This document shows, piece after piece, positions 35,782 to 44,982 of a stretch of 64,000 bases of DNA. This DNA is from Planctomycetales bacterium 10988. Lineage in GTDB: Bacteria > Planctomycetota > Planctomycetia > Pirellulales > Pb10988. Position numbers and translations under genes: made by a program. A model generated the notes under the pieces. It was not told the origin of the DNA. It saw nothing but the letters and a program-made list of their open reading frames with translations, and made no database searches. Location of the stretch: contig CP043547.1 of the NCBI GenBank assembly GCA_009664345.1, forward strand, positions 4,678,709 through 4,742,708, in the 5' to 3' direction. Position 1 is the stretch's first letter; each line of letters starts with the position of its first letter.

Positions 35782-36246
35782 TTAAGATTCCGCTCCGGCT
35801 TTAGTGGGAACTTTACTCGGATCGAAGTCCGCGACATTCGTACCGAAGCACCATTGATACCCATCAGGACACTTGAGCAGGCAAGTGCGATCTCCCCAAA
35901 ATTGATCTTTGGGTTCCTGGACGCTTTTGGCTCCATGAGCGATCGCATTTTCATAGAACGCATCGACATCATCGACGTAAATAAAGGACGAAACCGATGA
36001 GTCCACACCGCTCACGGCAGGGGCAACCCAACCCTTCTGAGTGTGACAAGCCGGGCTGAACATGATGACGGCTTCCTTAAAACGGGCTTCCGCATGCATC
36101 GGGACGCCATCTTCATCCCGCATCATCAGTTCTTGCTCAAATCCAAAGGCTTCTTCATAGAATTTCATCGTCTTCTCGGCATCCACGACAGCCAAGTAAG
36201 GACTCAATCGGGGTGCATTCGCGGGTTTGGCAGGTCGATCACTCAT
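35782..36246 (-). CDS. VOC-superfamily (glyoxalase/PhnB-like) protein
   Basis: The 154-residue protein has two beta-alpha-beta-beta-beta modules. SPYLAVVDAEKTMKFYEEAFGFEQ opens the first, and SSFIYVDDVDAFYENAIAHGA opens the second, followed by FWGDRTCLLKCPDGYQWCFGT. This is the PhnB/YdcN-like branch of the vicinal-oxygen-chelate fold. The metal ligands of true glyoxalase I are not all evident, so substrate is unknown. GGAG precedes ATG 36246. The gene is alone, divergent from the radical SAM gene. Confidence 0.88.
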   Translation of the reverse strand: MSDRPAKPANAPRLSPYLAVVDAEKTMKFYEEAFGFEQELMMRDEDGVPMHAEARFKEAVIMFSPACHTQKGWVAPAVSGVDSSVSSFIYVDDVDAFYENAIAHGAKSVQEPKDQFWGDRTCLLKCPDGYQWCFGTNVADFDPSKVPTKAGAES

Positions 36247-36564
36247 CGGCTTCTCTCCAAAAAGGAATCAAACGAAACAGGAAGAAAATGTCCTAGCGAA
36301 GACGCAGGTACTAAACGCTTGTTTAGATACCACCTTTCTCGACCTGGGTCAAGTTCAAACTTGATGAAATTTTGAACAAAAGAACAGTATAAAATTGATA
36401 GGAGTTCTGACCTCTGACCATGATAAACTTCCCCGACTGATCCATATCGAGAGGACTCGACAGTCAAACCCTTTGGGAGCTACAATAAAAGGACACCTTT
36501 ACCCATTCGCAACTTGCCCCTTTTCGTTGCTCCCCAGCGAACGCCCCGAGCGAAGGATCACACG
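36247..36564. other. Divergent intergenic region, nothing further recognised
   Basis: The gap between the VOC protein and the radical SAM gene must hold promoters for both strands. No gene, repeat or strong hairpin was recognised. Confidence 0.4.
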
Positions 36565-37857
36565 ATGTATCTCCGTATGGCGAAGCGGCTCCTTCTGGAG
36601 ACCGATAAACGTTTACTTTGGAAAGCCACTTGGAACGCCGGATTCAAGGGGATGCGGTCGATTCAAAAATTTAAGAAGCGAATGAAAAAAGGGGAGTATT
36701 TCCCGCCGATTCTCTTCATTTCGATCATTAATAGTTGCAACCTCCGCTGCCAAGGTTGTTGGGTCGATGTCGGGGCCGAACAGTCCAAGATCGAAGCGGA
36801 CGCCATGCACAAGCTGATCAACGAGTCCAAAGAAGCGGGCAATAGCATCTTCGGGATTCTCGGGGGCGAACCGTTTCTGCATAAGGATCTGCTTTCAATC
36901 TTGGAACAGCATCCCGATTGCTACTTCCAAGTCTTCACCAATGGCCACTACATCACCGACGAGGTCGCGGCTCGCTTGCGAAATATGGGCAATGTCACTC
37001 CGCTAATTAGTGTGGAAGGTTCCGAGATCGTCAGCGATGAACGTCGTGGCCGCCCGCGAGTTCTCAGCAAAACGATGCAAGGGATTGAAAATGCCCTCAA
37101 ACACAAGCTTTTCACCGGGGTTTGCACGAGTCTTTGTCAGTCGAACATCGATGATCTTTTGAATGAAGCTTGGGTTGATCGTCTGATTGAGATGGGTGTA
37201 ATGTATTGTTGGTTCCACAACTTCCGCCCGGTCGGCCCGGATGCCAGCCCCGAGTTGGCCCTCACCCCGGAACAACAACGCCGCAGTCGCGAATTCGTCG
37301 TCAACATGAGGGCGAAGAAACCGATCATCATCGTCGATGCTTATTATGATGGCGAAGGCCAAGCCCTCTGCCCCGCCGTCACCGGAATCAGCCACCACAT
37401 CGGACCTTGGGGAAATATCGAGCCGTGCCCGGTGATTCAGTTCGCCAAAGAGAGCATCTACGACGAAGGCCACATCAAGGACATTTTCGCCAAAAGCGAG
37501 TTTCTGCACGATTTCCGCACCACCGTCGCTCAAGAAACCCGCGGCTGTGTGATTCTGGAACGCCCTGACATTTTGCAAAATCTGATGCAAAAACATGGTG
37601 CCAAGGACTCGACGGCCCGGCAGCAAATTGCCAGCGAACTTGCCGCGATTCAACCGCGTCCTTCTCAATGGGACCCCGAGGTGGCGATTCCCGAAAAGAA
37701 TCCGTTCTATCGTTGGGCGAAGAAATTTTTCTATCACGACTTCGGCGTTTACGCGGAGGCCCGCTTAGAAGAACGCGGCTGCCAACCTCCTCCCCCCGTC
37801 TCAGCAAATTCCACAACTCCCGCAAAAAAACTCTACTCCCTCACCCCCCGTGAGTAG
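36565..37857 (+). CDS. Radical SAM protein with probable SPASM-like C-terminal region
   Basis: The 430-residue protein starts at ATG 36565 (GAAGGA upstream). The radical SAM 4Fe-4S motif CNLRCQGCW lies near residue 58, followed by GGEP (ILGGEPFLHKD). A second Cys-containing stretch (GPWGNIEPCPVIQ) near 290-300 resembles SPASM or twitch-type auxiliary cluster regions. A basic N-terminal helix precedes the core. The substrate is unknown: no peptide precursor or lipid-modifying partner is adjacent. The C-terminal 35 residues are Pro/Ser/Thr-rich. Confidence 0.88.
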   Translation: MYLRMAKRLLLETDKRLLWKATWNAGFKGMRSIQKFKKRMKKGEYFPPILFISIINSCNLRCQGCWVDVGAEQSKIEADAMHKLINESKEAGNSIFGILGGEPFLHKDLLSILEQHPDCYFQVFTNGHYITDEVAARLRNMGNVTPLISVEGSEIVSDERRGRPRVLSKTMQGIENALKHKLFTGVCTSLCQSNIDDLLNEAWVDRLIEMGVMYCWFHNFRPVGPDASPELALTPEQQRRSREFVVNMRAKKPIIIVDAYYDGEGQALCPAVTGISHHIGPWGNIEPCPVIQFAKESIYDEGHIKDIFAKSEFLHDFRTTVAQETRGCVILERPDILQNLMQKHGAKDSTARQQIASELAAIQPRPSQWDPEVAIPEKNPFYRWAKKFFYHDFGVYAEARLEERGCQPPPPVSANSTTPAKKLYSLTPRE

Positions 37858-37901
37858 TCAGAAGCTTATTGTCAAAAGATTTTATATTGGGCGAGGCATG
37901 A

Positions 37902-38402
37902 CTGACACTTGTATCGAAAGATCAAAGATCGCTCTATTTAAATAAGAATTATCCAGCTTTATATAAGCTTTGTGTAACGGATGATCTACCAGAAATACTC
38001 GCCTTTCGATGCAACACAGAGTTGCCGTTTTGTTATGGACGTAGCGAAGGAAGCTCCCCGATCCCTGCAAGTTGGGATTCGAACGAAGTAGAAGTCATTC
38101 CTTTATGGGAAAACGCGAATGGAATGATAGCTATTCGCAATGTTAACTCGAAGGAAGAATTTGTTCAAATTCAGTTTGAAGACTCGAACAATCCGCAGGT
38201 TATTGCTCATTCGATGAATGGGTTTCTCTTCTATTTATTTTACTTTCTTGTCGAATCGTCAGACAATTCTGATCGCAAAGAAATTCAAGAGCTAGCGGAC
38301 TCTCTAAACTTTTCTCGGTTAGGGTTGGTGATAGAATCTCAATCACGTTTTGGAAACGGATTAGACTTTGAAAGCTTTTGGAATTTTACCCGGTCGTTCT
38401 AA
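37902..38402 (+). pseudogene. Possible broken accessory gene (unclear 5' end)
   Basis: A plus-strand frame with protein-like composition is open from 37902 to the stop at 38402 (166 codons) but has no good start before TTG 38022. An ATG at 37898 in another frame gives MTDTCIERSKIALFK then stops at TAA, so one frameshift near 37930-37945 would join both. The sequence (DDLPEIL, VIPLWENANGMIAI, SMNGFLFYLFYFLVE) is loosely like SMI1/KNR4-type immunity proteins. AT-rich composition sets it apart from its neighbours. It may be a decayed or truncated acquired gene. Confidence 0.35.
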
Positions 38403-38421
38403 TTTTTTATTTTAAAGTGAA

Positions 38422-38952
38422 TTAATCTGACACGTTTTCTTCACTGGCTTTGGCTTGGTCTTCGATGTGGCGGAAGAAGGGAATTTTGCCTTGTTGATAA
38501 GCGTCGGGTTGATGTTGATAGTAGGTTAAAAGTTTTCTCTTGACAGTGGCAAACCGCTGAGCATCTTCAGGGTGCTGTTGCAGCCAATTGCGAAAACGAA
38601 TGGTATTGTTCCATTCGGGACTGTCTAATTTGACAATTCTTAATGTGTTTTCCAACTTGCCGTGACGGGGTTTTCGAAAGAAATAAACAACGTTCTTTTC
38701 ATATTGATTTTCGATAGGAAGATAGTTGGAACCTTCGATATATTCCATCGCTTTTTCTACATGGTTTAAATCTTCCACTCCCGCCATTAAATCAATCACC
38801 GGCAATGCTGAAAGTCCTTCAATCGCTGTACTACCGATATGTTCATAGTGATTGACGTATCCTTCACAGGCGTGGAGCAACACACTTTTTGCTTGTTCAT
38901 ATTGTTGTGCCCACTCAGGATTAAATTGCATCAACTGTAAAGGCTCAGTCAT
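38422..38952 (-). CDS. GrpB/UPF0157-family nucleotidyltransferase-fold protein
   Basis: The 176-residue protein has the GrpB signature YEHIGSTAIEGLSALPVIDLM at about 36-56, where the GS and D residues correspond to the nucleotidyltransferase active-site pattern. NTLRIVKLDSPEW and RFRNWLQQHPEDAQRFATVKR complete the family pattern. The biochemical role of the family is poorly defined. AGGGA precedes ATG 38952. Such genes are often patchily distributed, and this one sits in a stretch of accessory genes. Confidence 0.9.
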   Translation of the reverse strand: MTEPLQLMQFNPEWAQQYEQAKSVLLHACEGYVNHYEHIGSTAIEGLSALPVIDLMAGVEDLNHVEKAMEYIEGSNYLPIENQYEKNVVYFFRKPRHGKLENTLRIVKLDSPEWNNTIRFRNWLQQHPEDAQRFATVKRKLLTYYQHQPDAYQQGKIPFFRHIEDQAKASEENVSD

Positions 38953-39097
38953 GGGGTTCCCTTTTTCTATTGATCAACCAACCATCAGGATGGAAAAGTT
39001 TTTATTTGTTGAAAAGGTCGCACATTTTCGGTTTCAAAAGAGTCGCATTATTGAAGTGTAGGAAGATCGCAAAGGGTGTCAAACAGGGGATGATTCC

Positions 39098-39538
39098 ATG
39101 CCAACGAAACCGCCGCTGACCGGCTGGGCGTATTGGAAAGAGAAGTGGGAAACATATGTCGGCGATCGTGATTTGGAACTGGCGATTCGCAAGCAACTTC
39201 GCGAAGAAAGTTATGGTTCGGAGCTAGCCAGCATTCGGCATGTACGACTGGCAGCAGTCGAACGACCGGGCTGGGTTCAAGTCTATGAATTTCAAATCGA
39301 AACCAAAACGAAGGAGAAAACGCCGGTTCTTCTTTTCGGGTTGGCTCACGATGATGGCCGCAAACAGACGAAGGTTCGACTTTTTCCAACCGAAGAAGCT
39401 CGCAAGATGCAGTTCGACCAATGGTCAGAAGGGCTTATTACCAGGAAAAGGAGAGAACGTGGACGCATCGAATGGGCCTTGTTGAGCTTCTTTGCCTTGA
39501 TCATGGGCGTTTGCCTATTGGGAATCTTACTCCGCTGA
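39098..39538 (+). CDS. Hypothetical tail-anchored protein
   Basis: The 146-residue protein has a soluble, charged N-terminal part (about 1-115) and one C-terminal hydrophobic helix (ALLSFFALIMGVCLLGILL, about 126-145). No family was recognised. The Trp/Tyr-rich start (GWAYWKEKWETYVGDRDL) and the segment WVQVYEFQIETKTKEKTP suggest a small beta domain facing the cytoplasm. AGGGG lies upstream of ATG 39098. Confidence 0.7.
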   Translation: MPTKPPLTGWAYWKEKWETYVGDRDLELAIRKQLREESYGSELASIRHVRLAAVERPGWVQVYEFQIETKTKEKTPVLLFGLAHDDGRKQTKVRLFPTEEARKMQFDQWSEGLITRKRRERGRIEWALLSFFALIMGVCLLGILLR

Positions 39539-39854
39539 ATGCTATATCTTTGTTTATCCTTTCTACCTCTTTGAGGAATAATCACCGAAAGATAGGTGAT
39601 TCCCACTAGGAATGCCCGAGGAATTTTGCCTCTTTTCTCTTTTTTCACCAAGTTTTCTTCGAGAATTCTCGCTTTGACCCTCTGCAAAGGTTGCCGCTTT
39701 TCTACAATGCAAGCAGGAGTCCCCCTACTCCCCTGCTCTTTGAACTTCAATAGACGTTGGACAAGAGGTATGCCACGAAGCTCGATCGCCGGGTCTTCGG
39801 TGGAGATGCTATCGCTGTCCGTTGGTCCAAGCTTTGCTCCATTGAGGAATTCTC
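39539..39854. other. Intergenic region before ndh, nothing recognised
   Basis: The 316-base gap lies between two plus-strand genes. It presumably holds the ndh promoter. No gene or clear structure was seen. Confidence 0.35.
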
Positions 39855-41234
39855 ATGAATGCTGATGCTGCTATCCCGCTTCCGAAAAATCCGAAGGTTA
39901 TTGTCATTGGAGGGGGATTTGCTGGCCTGAACTGTGCAAAGTCACTCAAAAAGAAGCCCGTTCAGGTGCAGATTTTTGACAAGACGAACTATCACTTGTT
40001 CCAACCGTTGCTCTATCAAGTCGCTTCCGCGGCCCTTTCTCCGGCGGATATCGCCCGACCGATTCGCCAAGTCTTTCGCGACACGCCGAATATTGATGTC
40101 TTGATGGCCGAAATTACCTCGATTGATGTGGAAAACAAGCGGGTTTTCTACGATGGGGGAAGTTCCGAATATGATTATCTCGTCGTCGCGGCGGGGGCCG
40201 TTTATTCCTACTTTGGCCATGACAACTGGGAAAAACACGCCCCTGGTCTGAAAACACTAGACGATGCTTTGGAGATTCGCCGTCGGGTTCTGTTGGCCTT
40301 TGAAGAAGCGGAGCAAGAGGAAGACCCCGAAGCCCGCGAACGGCAGCTGACTTTTGTGATTGTTGGAGGTGGGCCGACTGGCGTGGAGATGGCAGGGGCC
40401 ATTAAAGAGATCGCGGTCAACTCGATTCCTTCGGACTTTCGCCGCATCGATACCAAACATGCCAGGGTGATTTTGATTGAAGCCGCGGATTGCCTCTTGC
40501 CTCCGATGCCGGAAAAATTACGGAATCAAGCGAAGAAAGACCTTGAGAAAATCGGCGTGGAAGTGCATCTCGGCGAGATGGTCAGTGACATTGATGCCGA
40601 AGGGGTCACGCTCAAGAGTGGCAAACGGATCTTGGCCCGCAATGTCGTCTGGGCAGCGGGTGTTAAAGGAGTGCCTTTAGCGGAATCGCTGGGGAGAGAA
40701 CTTGCCCGTGGAGGTCGTGTGGAAGTCGAATCCGATTTGACTTTGCCCGGTCATCCCGAGGTCTTTATTGTCGGAGACTTGGCCTTGGCCAAAGACGCGA
40801 AAACCGGCAAAGTCATCCCTGGCTTGGCTCCGGCGGCGATTCAGATGGGGAAATATGTCGCCGATGTGATCGAAAAAGAAGCCAAAGCAGGTCAGATTTC
40901 CGAACGAAAGGGCTTCCATTATGTCGATCGTGGAGCCATGGCGACGATCGGAAGACACCGAGCGGTTGCCGATGTGAAAGGTTGGGAAGTCACCGGATAT
41001 CTCGCTTGGTGGATGTGGGGCGTGATTCATATCTTTTTCTTAATTGGTTTTCGCAACAAACTTTTCGTCGTCATGTCTTGGCTCTGGAGTAATCTCCTGT
41101 TTGCCAAAGGTGCCCGGCTGATTACCGGATTTCCTCGCATTGAAGTGAAAAAACGCATCGGCAAACCCAAGGAAGAAACGACTCCCACCGAAGAGCCCGC
41201 TTCCGAGAAGGTCAGCAGTGGAGCCAATCAATAA
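39855..41234 (+). CDS. ndh: Type II NADH dehydrogenase (NDH-2)
   Basis: The 459-residue flavoprotein oxidises NADH and reduces quinone without pumping protons, on the inner face of the membrane. The FAD-binding motif GGGFAGLNCA lies at 19-28 and the NADH-binding motif GGGPTGVEMAGAI near 174-186. The second FAD contact is FIVGDLALAKD near 305-315. GLAPAAIQMGKY is the conserved quinone-side segment. The hydrophobic C-terminal helices WWMWGVIHIFFLIGFRN serve membrane attachment. A short acidic/Thr tail ends the protein. GAGGA precedes ATG 39855. Confidence 0.94.
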   Translation: MNADAAIPLPKNPKVIVIGGGFAGLNCAKSLKKKPVQVQIFDKTNYHLFQPLLYQVASAALSPADIARPIRQVFRDTPNIDVLMAEITSIDVENKRVFYDGGSSEYDYLVVAAGAVYSYFGHDNWEKHAPGLKTLDDALEIRRRVLLAFEEAEQEEDPEARERQLTFVIVGGGPTGVEMAGAIKEIAVNSIPSDFRRIDTKHARVILIEAADCLLPPMPEKLRNQAKKDLEKIGVEVHLGEMVSDIDAEGVTLKSGKRILARNVVWAAGVKGVPLAESLGRELARGGRVEVESDLTLPGHPEVFIVGDLALAKDAKTGKVIPGLAPAAIQMGKYVADVIEKEAKAGQISERKGFHYVDRGAMATIGRHRAVADVKGWEVTGYLAWWMWGVIHIFFLIGFRNKLFVVMSWLWSNLLFAKGARLITGFPRIEVKKRIGKPKEETTPTEEPASEKVSSGANQ

Positions 41235-41906
41235 TCGGTTGAAAATGAAAGGCTTACCGGCTTTCGACTTGTCCTTTTGATTTTGCGAATTACACTCGTA
41301 CAGATCGGCGTTTCTCCGTTTTGACTGGAAAAGCGGCTGTGATCGAAACGACCTAACCATTCCTTCTAAACGGTTCTGGTTAGCTGGGGATTTGGAACTC
41401 AACTTGAAAAAAGTAGAGCCAAGGCCCGGTTTGACCGACGATAGTAAAGAAGGTTTGCAGTCGTTCGTAAGATTTGCGTGCCCTTGGAAAGATTATTGTC
41501 ACAATTTTCCAAGCAAAGTGTCGAGAAACACGTACATACAAGTATACGCTTTCTCAGGTCGTGTGCTGCTCCAGGATGGACAAGCCGCCATTTGAAGAGG
41601 CAAAGAATCCGAATTTCTCGTTGACATCGTTTTTTTGGGGAATCTATAGTAAGGGATAAGGATAATTTTTTCGGAAAAAAAGCCTTTTTCGGCAAGGTTT
41701 TGCTTCTTCTGGAAACTTTTCCTTACGCGCTTTAAGATAGATCCTATGCTTACGATATCCTGACCTATACGAGAAATCGTGCGGATCATAAACGGAATGA
41801 AGTCACAAGTCGGTGGGCCTACCGGTCGGAGAGAACTTCTCTCACCTACCCCCTGCCACCGAGCAAATCGAGTGGAAAACCACGGAAATCAAACGGGAGA
41901 GGTGGA
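41235..41906. other. Intergenic region of 672 bases with one hairpin
   Basis: No gene was found. CTAACCA (41353-41359) pairs with TGGTTAG (41377-41383) downstream of ndh, which could be an RNA hairpin without a T-run. The second half is AT-rich, with A- and T-runs near 41660-41700, and probably contains the promoter of the coiled-coil gene. Confidence 0.4.
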
Positions 41907-42773
41907 ATGACCTTTGCAGGTAAGCTTCTCGTCTTCTTGATCATGGTCATGAGTGTGACCTTTATGGCCTTTTCAGTGATGGTCTATTCGACTCATCAAA
42001 ACTGGAAAGACCTGGTGGAAGGCGACGATTCGGGAAATTTAGGGCTTATTGCCCAACAAAAACAACTACAAGACCAGGTTCGTGAGTTGGACCTCGAAAA
42101 AGAAGGCCTGCTCAGCACGGCGGAACAAGAAGCCCGCGCCTTCCAAAATCAAATCGGTCAACTCGAAACCCGCTTGCAAGACCTGACCGGCCAACGAAGC
42201 CGTCTGCAAGAAAAAATCGACGAACTCGATCAAGAAAAACGACAAGCCACCGCTCAATCGGATTCGATGCGGACCGAACTCAATGAACGTCGCGAAGAAG
42301 CCAAGTTGCTCCGCAAAGAACTCTTGGAAGTTCAACGGGCTCGATCGAGCCATTTCGATGAATTGGTCCGTCTTCGCGATGAAGTCAACATGTTCCGTGG
42401 GGAGTTGGATCGCCTGAAATCGCGTCGCGATCAACTTGTCAATCAAGTCAATAAGCTGCAAGATGTGCTTGCCTATCTTGGCGAAACGGAACATTCGATC
42501 GAAAACCGTCAAGCTTATGGAGCCCCGCGAGTCGAAGGTCGCATCCTCGATCTCGATCCCCAAGAGAAATTGGTGGAAATCTCCCTTGGCTCCGATGACG
42601 GCATTTTGAGCGGACATCAACTTGAAGTCTATCGCATGGGGAACGACCCACGCTACCTCGGGCGGATTGAAATCGTACGGCCTTATCCAGATCGTGCGGT
42701 CGCCAAGGTTGTCCCTGGTACCATGAAAGGCCCCTTTGAGAGGAACGATTATGTCTCAACCAAGCTCCGTTGA
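41907..42773 (+). CDS. Membrane-anchored coiled-coil protein
   Basis: The 288-residue protein has an N-terminal signal-anchor helix (about 5-27, LLVFLIMVMSVTFMAFSVMV), then a long heptad-type coiled coil at about 48-190 rich in Gln, Glu, Arg and Leu. A small beta domain of about 80 residues follows (GRILDLDPQEKLVEISLGSDDGI), resembling SH3-like or FlgT-C-type domains seen in envelope proteins. It is probably periplasmic, spanning a distance to another envelope layer. The next gene overlaps its end by 23 bases. Specific function unknown. Confidence 0.82.
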   Translation: MTFAGKLLVFLIMVMSVTFMAFSVMVYSTHQNWKDLVEGDDSGNLGLIAQQKQLQDQVRELDLEKEGLLSTAEQEARAFQNQIGQLETRLQDLTGQRSRLQEKIDELDQEKRQATAQSDSMRTELNERREEAKLLRKELLEVQRARSSHFDELVRLRDEVNMFRGELDRLKSRRDQLVNQVNKLQDVLAYLGETEHSIENRQAYGAPRVEGRILDLDPQEKLVEISLGSDDGILSGHQLEVYRMGNDPRYLGRIEIVRPYPDRAVAKVVPGTMKGPFERNDYVSTKLR

Positions 42774-42930
42774 TCAACAAACGCCCCAAGGCCCGCCGAA
42801 GTGGGATATCTATACCACCATGCTCTTCGCCTCGGTGATGTCCTTGGTCATCGGGATCATCTTCCTCTGCTTGGAAATGGCCCGCTTCAGTTGGATTTAC
42901 CGACCGGAAGATTTGCCCTATATCCAATAG
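42751..42930 (+). CDS. Small single-helix membrane protein coupled to coiled-coil gene
   Basis: The 59-residue protein starts at ATG 42751 inside the end of the coiled-coil gene, with GAGAGGA upstream. A Pro/Gln-rich hydrophilic start is followed by one membrane helix (MLFASVMSLVIGIIFLCLEMA, about 24-44) and a short tail. The overlap suggests translational coupling and a complex with the coiled-coil protein. No family was recognised. Confidence 0.75.
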   Translation: MSQPSSVDQQTPQGPPKWDIYTTMLFASVMSLVIGIIFLCLEMARFSWIYRPEDLPYIQ

Positions 42931-42975
42931 TTGAAATGACTTACGGATAAAACACGACAGCAATATATAAGACAA

Positions 42976-43020
42976 CGCAAAAACCGATGGATCCCAACTG
43001 TGGATTCATCGGTTTTTGCG
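42976..43020. terminator. Strong bidirectional terminator
   Basis: A perfect 14-bp inverted repeat pairs CGCAAAAACCGATG (42976-42989) with CATCGGTTTTTGCG (43007-43020), between convergent genes ending at 42930 and 43059. Confidence 0.88.
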
Positions 43021-43058
43021 TTGGTATTCTTCATTCAACAATCAAATGGAGAAGCCCT

Positions 43059-43763
43059 CTATTTTGGCAGCACGGCGAAGTAGAAAAAGAGGATCATCCC
43101 GGCCATCACCAAGAAAAGACCAGCAAACGTAATGATCACGCGGGGGTCCGCAAAGCCGGGATCGGTGGATTTCTCCTTGTTTTCATATTCCAACAAGAAT
43201 TGTTCCAAAGGCCGCTGTTCGCCGGATTCGGTTTCGATCCCATCGCCGAAATCATAATCGCACCACGTACATAATCGGTAGAACTTTGGCACGAATGGTT
43301 CGTCACAAGTCGGGCACATCAAAAACAACTCGGGAGCCGCCGGATTAGGCTTCTTCTCAAAATGCTCCGGAGCCATTCCATAAGCCGGCGGAAAATCCGT
43401 ACCGCTCGTTTTGCAATACGGACACCATGTCAGCCGTGGCTGCCTACAACCGGGACACAGCGGCCAAGCCTCCAAGAGTAGATTCCGCTCTGATTTCTTG
43501 GCGGCCACTTCAAATTCCGCATCGTATAAAGGATTATCCTCCCGCTTCTTGTAGTTCTGGCGAAGTTCTTCGTCAAATTGATCGGCAAAACTCCGCGCAC
43601 GATCAGCATCCTTCTGATTGACCAAAATGAGCCCTTGAGCCGCCAAGCCGGTATCCTCTTCGATAACAACCGCGTCAATTCCTTTATCTTCAAGAAACTG
43701 CTTCAGCACCCAGGCTTGATGAAGATATCTCACCCGGTAAATGATCTCTTGGCGTTCCTGCAT
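43059..43763 (-). CDS. Zinc-ribbon membrane protein with DUF2007-like N-terminus
   Basis: The 234-residue protein opens with a domain of about 70 residues (IYRVRYLHQAWVLKQFLEDKGIDAVV) like DUF2007-type putative signal-transducing domains. Two zinc-ribbon-like pairs follow: CPGC...CPYC near 103-118, and CPTC...CTWC near 150-168. One C-terminal membrane helix (VIITFAGLFLVMAGMILFFYFAVL) anchors it with the ribbons in the cytoplasm. Function unknown; metal-dependent protein interaction is inferred. Confidence 0.78.
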   Translation of the reverse strand: MQERQEIIYRVRYLHQAWVLKQFLEDKGIDAVVIEEDTGLAAQGLILVNQKDADRARSFADQFDEELRQNYKKREDNPLYDAEFEVAAKKSERNLLLEAWPLCPGCRQPRLTWCPYCKTSGTDFPPAYGMAPEHFEKKPNPAAPELFLMCPTCDEPFVPKFYRLCTWCDYDFGDGIETESGEQRPLEQFLLEYENKEKSTDPGFADPRVIITFAGLFLVMAGMILFFYFAVLPK

Positions 43764-44002
43764 TCTTTGACTTTCTAGATAGAGAAACCCCTACAAAGCA
43801 AACGACCCGCATTGTCACTTTGCCGGGCAATCGCTATTCTGAACAGCATTCTCTTGAGAAAAGAGGGACCAAGTCGCCAGGGGAGAAATTCTCCCGGTTT
43901 GTGACTTGGACCTTTCTTCCATGAATGACGAGTAGCAATCGAGGGAACTCCCTCTATTTTAACCGAAACCATCGCTAGATCGAAACGGCAAGGAGCATCG
44001 CC

Positions 44003-44827
44003 ATGGGCATGTTTACCGGAAAAAAAGGATTGATCCTCGGAGTGGCGAATGACCATTCCATCGCTTGGGCCATCGCGGACAAAATCCTGCAAGAAGGCGG
44101 AGAATGCGGCTTTACCCACCTGCCGGATCGCCCCGATGATGCCAAAAAACGCAACCGCCGCCGCGTGGCCAAATTAACCGATCCGCTCGACAATGCCAAG
44201 TTCTTGATGCCGATGAATGTCACCTCCGACGAAGACATTCAAACGGTCATGAAAGCGACCAAGGAAGAGTTTGGCAAGATCGACTTTATGCTGCATGCGA
44301 TCGCGTTCGCCTTGATGGATGATCTCAAAGGCGACACCATCGACACTAGCCGCGAAGGTTTCAAAACTGCGATGGAAATCAGCTGCTATAGCTTGATCGC
44401 CGTCACCAAAGCGGCCAAAGATATCGAGCTGTTCAATCCTGACGCTGCCGTCTTGACCATGTCTTATTATGGCGGGGAAAAGGCCGTTCCCGGTTATAAT
44501 GTGATGGGGATTTGCAAAGCCGCCCTCGATGCGACGGTTCGCTATCTCGCCTTTGATTTGGGGGCCCATCAAGTTCGCGTCAATGCCCTCAGTGCCGGAC
44601 CTTTGAAAACCTTGGCCGGGAAAGGGGCAGGCGTCGATGATATGCTCCCGCTTTATGAAGCCGTTTCTCCCTTGCAACGCAACATCACCCACGATGAAGT
44701 CGGCAACTGCGGGGCCTTCATGCTTTCCCCGCTTTCCAATGGAATTTCCGGTGACATCATCCATCAAGATGCCGGGTATCACTGCATGGGTTCGCCTGGC
44801 CGTGCCACGGAAAAGTTGCGTTCTTAA
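44003..44827 (+). CDS. fabI: Enoyl-[acyl-carrier-protein] reductase FabI
   Basis: The 274-residue short-chain reductase performs the last, NAD(P)H-dependent step of each fatty-acid elongation cycle. The nucleotide-binding loop GVANDHSIAWAIA lies at 13-25. The FabI active site is complete: Tyr155, Tyr165, Met168 and Lys172 in SYYGGEKAVPGYNVMGICK. AAGGAG lies 7 nt before ATG 44003. The N-terminal third has a slightly longer, Arg/Lys-rich segment (near 45-57) than E. coli FabI. It stands alone, not in a fab operon. Confidence 0.95.
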   Translation: MGMFTGKKGLILGVANDHSIAWAIADKILQEGGECGFTHLPDRPDDAKKRNRRRVAKLTDPLDNAKFLMPMNVTSDEDIQTVMKATKEEFGKIDFMLHAIAFALMDDLKGDTIDTSREGFKTAMEISCYSLIAVTKAAKDIELFNPDAAVLTMSYYGGEKAVPGYNVMGICKAALDATVRYLAFDLGAHQVRVNALSAGPLKTLAGKGAGVDDMLPLYEAVSPLQRNITHDEVGNCGAFMLSPLSNGISGDIIHQDAGYHCMGSPGRATEKLRS

Positions 44828-44982
44828 GCAGCTCTTCTGACAGTTGAAAACAAAAGACTTTTTGCCATGGCAGCAAACCTTGGTAAAATAAATCAAGCAC
44901 ATGAACAGGGACTTGGTAACACAAACCGTTATCAAGTCCTTCTTTGATATTGGAAGCAAAGGGATATTGCTTAGGAAAGAGA

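Noticed and set aside
37003-37737. Minus-strand frame of 244 codons opposite the radical SAM gene
   Set aside because: It is antisense to a clear radical SAM protein and has no motif.
38060-38090. GGGATTCGAACGAAG, resembling a tRNA T-loop
   Set aside because: The flanking arms do not pair and no acceptor stem can be drawn.
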